This document shows positions 56,659 to 64,000 of a stretch of DNA of 64,000 nt, in pieces. A program made the position numbers and the translations under genes. The stretch is from positions 72,902,528 through 72,966,527 of the forward strand of contig NC_092044.1 in the NCBI RefSeq assembly GCF_003086295.3, given 5' to 3'. Under the pieces are notes generated by a model that was not told the origin of the DNA, searched no databases, and saw only the letters and a list, made by a program, of their open reading frames with translations. Numbering within the stretch: position 1 is the stretch's first letter; each line of letters starts with the position of its first letter. This DNA comes from Arachis hypogaea. Taxonomy: Eukaryota; Streptophyta; Magnoliopsida; Fabales; Fabaceae.

Positions 56659-57654
56659 AGTTTATTACAATAGGTTAGGATTAGCTTGTTTTAATTCATT
56701 TTGTTTGGTTTTGTTATGATTAGTGCTGTGAAGTATTATAAGAGCAAAAGTTGCATGAGAATGAATGAACAAAATTGTGAGTAATATTCTGCATACAATG
56801 ACACTCTACAGTGGCTTTATATACACACATAAAACTCAAGAATGGTTTTTGAACCTAATTAACTTCTTTTAGTTTAACTTCCTTAATAGCTTTCATCCAT
56901 CCTTGTTTAGTTCTGTTTTTTGGCTCTGTTTTATTTTCTTTTATGTATTGTTTTCTTTTTCTTTCCTTAATGATGTAAATAAATTTAAAGGAAGTTAAAA
57001 TAATATAATTAGTAAGTATCCAAAACAAGGAATTGATAATATGGAATCCATGATGCTATTTCTACAAATCAATCAACAATTCATAACACTTCAAAATGAA
57101 TTCAAATTGAAGAAAGCTGATTCTGTCTCAAATTGAAAAATTAAAGACGAAAGAAACAAAGAATAAAAACAAAACAAAACAGTGGTACCGGTATGTCTTG
57201 CTGGACTGGATTTTGCTTTACCCCTTTTTGTCATGTGTTCTTGGCAAGAACAAAAACAAAACAAAAGAGTAAATTGAAACTAAGTCAAAAAGAAAAAGGA
57301 GATGGAATTAAAACCAATTAATGGAGAAAGAAAAATGAACTAAATTGAAAGAGGGCTTTTTTGATAACATTAATCTGAACCAATATGCTTGGAAAAACCT
57401 AAGAACGGGACTAGGGTTAGAGGAAGGAGGAGCAAATCGGTGATGGACATAGCAAGGGGAAGGATGTAAGACCTGGAATTGACGGAGGAAAGCTACACAG
57501 CAGCGAAGATTTGTAGAGGTGTGGTTTGCGCCTTTCCTCACTCGTGTTCCCGCAAAAAAGAAGACGATAACTCACTATTGCTGGAACTCAAGCGTGACCT
57601 TAGTGAATTCATTAAACTAATTTGTAGCAGTTCATATCTAAACAACCACTATCT
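56659..57654 (+). other. AT-rich sequence without clear genes
   Basis: The part after the copia tail may include its LTR, but I found no pair of ends. The open frames here are short and unsupported. Confidence 0.4.
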
Positions 57655-57774
57655 TAGGAAGTTTTATATAGCCAATGCCAAAATGCGCCCAGAACCACCG
57701 CATTTTTATCAATTTTGTGGCGGTTTCGAAAACAGTCTAATTTTCTGCCACTAATGCCCATCTCTGTTGTAGTG
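57655..57774 (-). mobile_element. Terminal region of a CACTA-type transposon
   Basis: The minus strand from 57774 reads CACTACAACAGAGATGGGCA, the typical start of legume CACTA elements. It continues through GGCATTAGTGGC and a 'cgaaaccgccac' segment. The 3-bp target would be gtt (57775-57777). No matching left end was found, so only one terminus is called. Confidence 0.6.
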
Positions 57775-57799
57775 GTTATGGTGGGGAGGTAAGGCACCG

Positions 57800-59395
57800 C
57801 TCTAGCTTGATAGACTTCTTTTAGATGTCTATTCTTAGATGACTTTGTAGTGGTGCCTCCTCCAATGATGTGGACATGTCGTTTCTCGTGCTTTTGTGGG
57901 ATCTATTGATTTTTCATTATCTTCACACTCCCGCTATCTTTTATTGTCCGATGTCTTACCAATAATGTATTTATCTAGCCGATCTTTTCTAGCCAATTTT
58001 TTAATCACATTTTTCATATCATAGCACTCACTGATGGAGTGGCTATGGATCTGATAGTACCTATAGTATTCCATCCGACTTTCTCCTTTCTTGCTTCTAA
58101 TTAGTCGAGATAAGGAGATTTTCACAGTGTTATTTTCTTATAAACATCTACTAAGAATACACATAATAGAGTGTAGGACTTATATCTTTTTGGTTTGTCG
58201 GGAATTTCTCTCTCTTTTTCGTCTAGTTTTTGTCTTTGTCTTTGGACTGATAGTTATTCTCCCGACCTTGGTAAGGCCTCCTGATTTGAGCAATCTCCTT
58301 CTATGTTTATATATTTTCATCCCTTTCTTGCATCTTGTATAAGGAAGTCAGATGTTTCTTTGAAATTGACTGTGAGAAAGGTCCATCCCTAAGACCATTA
58401 ATGAGCCTCATGATGGTTGCTTTTCTTGGTAGACTCTAAATCTTCAAGCATGTCTTGTTGAATCTTTCCATGTAAGCCCTTAGATATTGTCCTGCTTCTT
58501 GTTTTATCCCAAGAAAACTCAAAGTGTGCTTTGTTTTGTCTTTTTGAATGGAAAAATCAATTAAATAATACTTTGCCAAATCATCAAAGCATGTTACTAA
58601 CTTGAAGGAAAGGCTATTAAACCACTTAATTACAGCTTTGGTCAACATAGTCAGGAATGCCTTGCATTGAGTCGCATCAGATGTATTAAATAAGTACATA
58701 CAACTCTTAATGTTACTAAGTTGGTGTCATGGATTTGTTTAACCATCATAAAGATCCATGTCCAAATTTTTGAAGTTCCTAAGAACTTTTACGCACATGA
58801 TTCCCTTGGAATATGGGTCATCGCTCCCTGAGAAGATTGGGTCTTTTTCTTCTCGACTTCATTTTCCCCTGCAAGTCAGCTTCCAACTTTTTTAACTTGT
58901 CATGCATTTCTCTCCTGTTGTGTAGCTCTCTTAAGAGTTGTCTTTTCGACTCTTTTCATCGCTCCAACTTGGCCTCCAAGAATTATAAATGTCCTTGGCG
59001 GTCATGAAAGACTCCGAATATTTTTAACAACATTTCTATTTGTTGACCCTTCAGGAATGTAAATTTTTGAAGTCACTTTATAGCTTTTGCAGTCTTCTTT
59101 TATCCTTAAAAGAGTTATTGGGGATAGAAAGAGCACAGTCATTATTGTTATGATCACTACTTTATGATCACGAATCAAATGCATTGCATTCATCTTGGTG
59201 TGGGTCGTCTGCTATTGTCAATGAGTTCCATGTCCCTAATAATGACGCCAATGTTAAGAGGTGTACCTGAAATGGATGAGGTTGGAGGTGGTGGTGAAGG
59301 TATCCAAGAGAGCTTCATATTAGCTTCGAAATGATGGTGCGGGTACTTGCAAGGGACTCTGATGCTTAAGTCAACAAAAGTTTTAGGCAAGCTTA
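57800..59395 (-). pseudogene. Tat-like Ty3/gypsy gag remnant
   Basis: Minus-strand pieces in order: a proline-rich N-terminal stretch (59190-59390), the retrotransposon gag core with MYLFNTSDATQCKAFLTML and YLRAYMERFNKTCLKI (58430-58699), and a degenerate zinc-finger-like segment YYRYYQIHSHSISECYDMKN (about 58010-58070), where the first Cys is replaced by Tyr. A basic tail lies further on. The pieces are in different frames with stops between them. This layout is that of the Tat branch of Ty3/gypsy elements. No pol follows. Confidence 0.65.
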
Positions 59396-59852
59396 AGTAA
59401 ATTGGAATTGAAAAATACCTAATTTTACTGGAATATTTATAGTAGAAGGTAATGATTAAGTCATCACTTAATGAATATTCAAATGAAGAAAATAAGTGGT
59501 TACTTCCCTTAATACATGAAAAGTTTATCCCACATTGTGAATATCCTCATGTGAATGATAACTAAGATAGTGGAGAGAAGTAGTGGCTTGCTCCTTAAGT
59601 CGAGGTGGGTACAAGCTGTGGTATTCGTGTCTCGAGTAGGTTGGCAGACACCAATATAGCTCTTGAACTGATCTTTTCTAATATGGGCTATCTTTGTTAG
59701 ATTAAGAGTTTTAATTATTTGGGTTTTGGTATAAAGACAAATCATTGAGCTAAAATATATTTTGATATACATATTTTTCTTAATTATATTACATAATTAA
59801 AATTAAAGTATGTTTACAAATTTAAAAGAAAAAATAAATTATCTTTATATGA

Positions 59853-60525
59853 AGGGTGAATACTCATCCCAACCTTTGATAATTTATTCGAAGGACTACG
59901 AGGCCCTCAAGAAAAAAAATTATTTTGCCCCTTGATAATTAACTTTGTGAGACTGGTTTGTCCCTCTATCAACGATCTTTCTCTAGAGCATGCTTATGTG
60001 ACTCGTTAATCACTAATATACATTCTATTTAATTTTTTAAGTAAAAACAATTTAAAAAATCATTAATATTTCTTAGTTTTACATAGTAAATTTAGTTAGA
60101 GAAAGTCTAGGGATTAGCATTTTTATTAAAATTTAGCCAACAAAAAAGTGAGTAATCTTACACCATTAGATATAATCTCACACCATTAAAAATACAAATG
60201 ATGGCTAATTTATGGCTATAAATCACAAAATTTGCTAGCGTTCTAACACTCCTGATTTAGTTAATTTATTTGAAAAAGATAACCAAAAACTAACAATTAC
60301 CCTTAAAAAACAACGAGACTCCCAACAAAAAATAATTTATCAGTCTTAGTTGGTTCTTAACAGATAAATCAACAGTTTAACATGCTATATAGGCTTATTC
60401 TGTTAATAAGGAGAAAAATATTGAAAGAGAGGCTAAATAGCCTCAGAAATAAAATTCAGGGACTGAGAAAAATAATTTTTTAATGAAGGACCTCGTGTCT
60501 TTTGAGGTAATTATTAGGGGCCGTT
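59853..60525. mobile_element. MITE-like element with long inverted repeats
   Basis: The left end ('gataatttattcgaaggact' and following) and the reverse complement of the right end (60450-60525) align over about 60 bases with gaps. No coding capacity; exact ends and target duplication not resolved. Confidence 0.45.
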
Positions 60526-60721
60526 TATAATTTTTTCTTTTATTAATTGTAATATATTTTTTCATCTATTATTATAATTTATATATTTTAATAAATATTT
60601 GTAAAAATATAATAAAAATATAACTAATTAATATTTAAAAATAAAAATTAATTTGATAAAAAATACAAAAACAAAATAAAATAAGCACTTATTATGAAAA
60701 AAAGAAAAAATTATATAATTA

Positions 60722-60752
60722 CTAGTATTTTTACCCGTAATAACATTACGGG
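60722..60752 (-). mobile_element. Helitron-type 3' terminus
   Basis: On the minus strand a perfect 8-bp hairpin CCCGTAAT-GTT-ATTACGGG (60752-60734) is followed by 8 bases and CTAG (60725-60722), then T. Hairpin plus CTRR-T is the Helitron signature. The 5' TC end was not identified. Confidence 0.5.
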
Positions 60753-60759
60753 AATATAA

Positions 60760-61480
60760 ATTTTTTAAAATTACAATCCACTTTGTTCTCACAGTATAGA
60801 TTATACATGGCATAAAAAATTTATAAAATCAAACTACTTTTACAAAAAAAAAAGTTGTAGGATGACAAAAATCTCCAACTAAAAAGACCAATGTCTTTAT
60901 AGATAAAAAATCAAATTATAAGATTTTTAGTTATTATTTTTATATAAAATAGTCTAATTTTTATTAATAATTAATTTTATTATTCGTTGTCTAAACTTTG
61001 AAATAAGTTAACATATATATTTTTATATTTAATTAGGTGTTAAGTCTATTGTACAATAGAAATAATTAATTTTTATACTTGCTATTTAAAAATAATATCT
61101 TTTCTATCTATGTATAATTAGATATTAGTATAAAATAATTATACTGTTAGTTATAAAATTAACTCAAAATTAATTTTTTTTAAACAACTGAATCTTGATT
61201 CTAACTTTTAATTATAACATTAGTATTCTTTGATTTCTCTCCAAATTATATATAATAAATATTTGAAAGAAGAGAAATGAAAATATAGATTAGAAAGATA
61301 AGTGGTGAAAATTTAAAACTAAATTAAAAACTAAAAAAAATGTATATAATAATAATAATAATATTTTTTATTTAAATTATATTATTTTGTTAATATTGTT
61401 TTCTGTAAAACAGAAAGGTAGAAAAAATAGAGAATAAGAGAAAAGAGAGAGAAAGATAAAGATGAAGAATGAGAGTCAGA
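60760..61480 (+). other. Very AT-rich DNA, no feature recognised
   Basis: No coding signal; may be the body of the Helitron-like element. Confidence 0.4.
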
Positions 61481-61499
61481 GTGAGAGTTTGTTAATTTT

Positions 61500-62196
61500 A
61501 GAAGAAAAATTTATTTTAATTGTAATGAAAAAATATCAAATGATATTTTAATTTGTCAAATTACTAATATAAAATATAAAATATATATATAGAGTGAAAA
61601 TGGTAGAGAGAAATAGAAAAATGGAGAAAAGTAGATGAGATAATTTAGAAAGAAAATTTATTAATTTTGGAGAAAAATATTTTTTCTCAATTTTAACAAG
61701 AGATTGTCATTAGATAGTAATATATGATAAATAATATAGGTATATTTCAATTTTAATTTTAATACAATTAAAGAATGTCATATTGCACATTTTGATTGTC
61801 AAATTAGTAATTTATCATTGATATTGATAATGATATATAAAAGAGATAGAGTGGTTGAATGAATGAAAGAGATAGAGAAAAGAAGAGGGAGGAGAGGAGA
61901 ACTCTTTAATTTTATAGGGAAATATTTGATTTCAATTGCAATGAGGAAGTGACATGTGACACATTTTGGTTGTAAAATTAGTAGGAAGGAGGAAAGAATT
62001 CTTTCATTTTAGAGGGAAAGATTTAATTTCAATTATAATGAGGGAGTGACATGTGACACATTTTGGTTATAAAATTAGTAAAGAAGAGGGGAGAATTCCT
62101 TATGGAGAGAAATTTTTGATTCCAATTGTAATGAAAGAGTGACATGTAGCACATTTTGGTTATAAAATTAGTAAGAAAGAAGGGAGAATTCCTTAG
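61500..62196 (+). repeat. Degenerate tandem repeat, youngest units 93-97 bp
   Basis: The phrase GTGACATGTGACACATTTTG starts at 61949 and 62046, with a variant at 62139. Older, more diverged units are recognisable from 61500 (for example 61777 onward, 'gtcatattgcacattttgat'). Confidence 0.75.
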
Positions 62197-64000
62197 ACTA
62201 AATCCTCATAGTGGTCCCCCAGATTTAGCCTGTGCACCGATTTACCCCCTAAGATTCCAATTGCACTATTTATGTCCTCCAGATTGTGATCCAGGCAACA
62301 TAATGGTCCTTTGGTGAATTTTCGGCATGACTCAGGAACGACATTGCTTATGTGGCATAGCCACTACCACGTTGGACATTCGAAACAACGTCGTTTCATG
62401 GGGCAAACATTTGAAAGCCCAAATGTCGCCGTTTTGATCACAGTGAGTGTAATAGTTACTTGGGTAAAGGGTTTGGCATTCATTACGTCTTCTCCATATT
62501 TTCTCACCTCTCTCAACTCTTGGTCTCCTCCTCCATAATCTGAACAATGGCGACAGGTAAGGGTACTGCTGCCTGCTCCCTGGTTTCTTAACATTGCTGC
62601 ATGAACTTGGGAGAAGGTTCATGGTTCACCATTGAAGCAACGACTGAGGAACCGTTTAATCTACCTTCAAGGTACAAATTTTATTTTATTTTTTTTTAAT
62701 TTTTGGATCATTTTTCATTCCTGAGATGGCCGATTGTTAAGGTTACTTGAACATGATGCATCTAGTGTGTGTTAGAATCCATATGTTGTTAGGGTTTTAG
62801 TCTTTTCCTTCTTCGAACCAGTAATGGATGCTCTGTTTCTTTTCAGTAGAATAGGGGGCAATCTCTGATGGTGTATAATGTGGGTGTTATTTGTTGTTTT
62901 TTGTGTTGCATGCGTATTAAATTTTTTTTCCTCTGTTATGTTGCAGATGGACGCTGAACAATTAGACATAATGTTTCATCATGGGAGAAATTTTGAGAGG
63001 GGTAAGGATGGGAGATGGACATACACACCTGATAATAAACATTGTTTGGGTGATCTGGATGTGGACAGGATGGATGTATTCTACCTGAGAAATTACTTCA
63101 AAGAGCTAGGCTATGAAACGATGAAGGAGGTTTGGTGGCAGGTTCCAGGGATGAGCCTGGAAGTAGGTTTGAGGCGTTTAGACTCTAATAACGAGTTGAG
63201 AGAGATGTGTTATCATCGTGGAAAGAACAATGGGGTAGTGGATGTCTACATTGAACATGGTATTTCAGAACCTGAAATAGTACAAGGACAGGATGTTGTT
63301 GTGCATGTTGATGACCAAGTGAGGGATCTTGGAGAGCAAGCCAAGTCGAATTCCAGGATGGTGAAAGACCCCCTCTCAAACCTACCACTGAGAAGGACCC
63401 TTCGATGAGTTTAAGCATGGTAACATACAAGCCCCAAGCTAAAGAGGCATTACCGAAGAAGACCAATGTGAATTCCAAAATGGAGTCCCAATCTAAGCCT
63501 AAGTCAAAGCCTAAGCCTAAGACAGTTCCCAAACCCAAACCCATGCCCAGACAGAACAATGTAACTAGGACTAGGAGATACTGTCTGAGGTCTTTAGGGA
63601 AAGGTTTTTCAAAAGCAAAGGGAAATGGAGGTGACCATGTTGTTTTATCCTCTGACTCAGACTCTCATGACAACTACGAGAGTGCTAAGGACGAGGCGTA
63701 TAAGACACAAGAACCGGATGAAAGCTAGGATGAATCGAGCATTAGATATATTATTCTTTCACACAAGAAGAAAGTCAACAAACCCAATGCAAGGAAGAAG
63801 GTCCAAGAAGAGAGTGGAAAGGAAAAAGGGAAGGCCAAGGTCTGTGTTGATGATGATGGATTTGTGCAAGACGTTTCTGATGAAGATGTGGACATCGAAT
63901 TTGTGGGGGGACAGAGAAGGGCGGATAACCATGACGCTTTTGATCTGGGGTCAGAATCGGATGGTGCCAATTCGTGGCACTCTTTGGAGATTGAAACACC
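62196..64000 (+). mobile_element. MULE2, left end of a second Mutator-like element (runs off window)
   Basis: A terminal-repeat-like segment ('ggtcccccagatttagcctg' from 62212) leads into a transposase gene on the plus strand. The other end is outside the window, so the terminal repeat cannot be confirmed. Confidence 0.6.
62947..64000 (+). pseudogene. MULE2 transposase N-terminus, PB1-like domain, frameshifted, incomplete
   Basis: ATG 62947 follows directly on an acceptor (gttgcag), with a likely 5' UTR intron donor at about 62557 (gacag|gtaagg). The PB1-like domain covers residues 1-105: LDIMFHHGRNFERGKDGRWT, RMDVFYLRNYFKELGYE, ELREMCYHRGKNNGVVDVYI. A Lys/Pro-rich linker (KPKSKPKPKTVPKPKPMP) and an acidic, Ser/Asp-rich region follow, as in legume MULE proteins. 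A frameshift near 63370 and a TAG at 63726-63728 break it, after which the frame is open to the window end. The MULE catalytic domain would lie beyond. Compare MULE1 at 29539-29736. Confidence 0.82.

Noticed and set aside
57479..57754. 91-codon plus-strand frame
   Set aside because: Overlaps the CACTA terminal region and has no recognisable domain; likely chance.

Overview
The window is a stretch of plant nuclear DNA made almost entirely of transposable elements nested inside one another. I found no intact host gene, rRNA, tRNA or CRISPR array. The lineage looks like a legume, most likely Arachis (peanut and its wild relatives). I base this on recognised element types: tRNA-Asp-primed, Athila-like Ty3/gypsy elements with gag-pro plus a downstream plant-transposon-protein ORF, and MULEs whose transposase starts with a PB1-like domain. 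This is recognition, not a database result.

Left nest (1-25690). A decayed chromovirus-type element E (gag at about 19045-19715, 3' LTR 21002-24607) was hit by element A (5' LTR from 570, primer site 1987, broken ORF 2144-3784, 3' LTR 17424-19044). Element B (5168-16094, 5-bp duplication cccgt) later landed in A. The end of another B-type LTR (1-569) lies inside A's 5' LTR. A further LTR fragment occupies 24608-25690.

Right nest (27212-56424). A Mutator-like element, MULE1, carries a GRF zinc-finger pseudogene reading rightward and a gutted transposase reading leftward. Element C1 (30446-56372, duplication gggac) sits in its right terminal inverted repeat. C1 contains element D (31469-41757, duplication tcttt) in its 5' LTR. 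It also contains C2 (43046-50887, duplication gctag), a same-family copy in reverse orientation, in its ORF. All three duplications can be read exactly, so the insertion order is certain.

Right flank (56425-64000). This is a graveyard with a copia pol tail, a CACTA-type end, a Tat-like gag on the minus strand, a MITE-like inverted-repeat element, a Helitron-type 3' end and a 93-97 bp tandem repeat. A second MULE begins near 62196 and runs off the window.

How the elements work. A, B, C1, C2 and D share a primer site matching plant tRNA-Asp and none encodes reverse transcriptase, RNase H or an integrase core, so all look non-autonomous. B keeps gag and protease joined to what looks like an integrase C-terminal tail. 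The most striking signals are not coding. (1) Hairpins with an AGGA-like loop and changing stems lie just before the 3' LTR and again internally. (2) A hairpin with an AGGCAA-like loop and changing stems lies just after the first ORF. (3) Each family has its own dense array of CG-containing palindromes. These look like conserved RNA structures used by a group of parasitic retroelements and are the best candidates for something undescribed.
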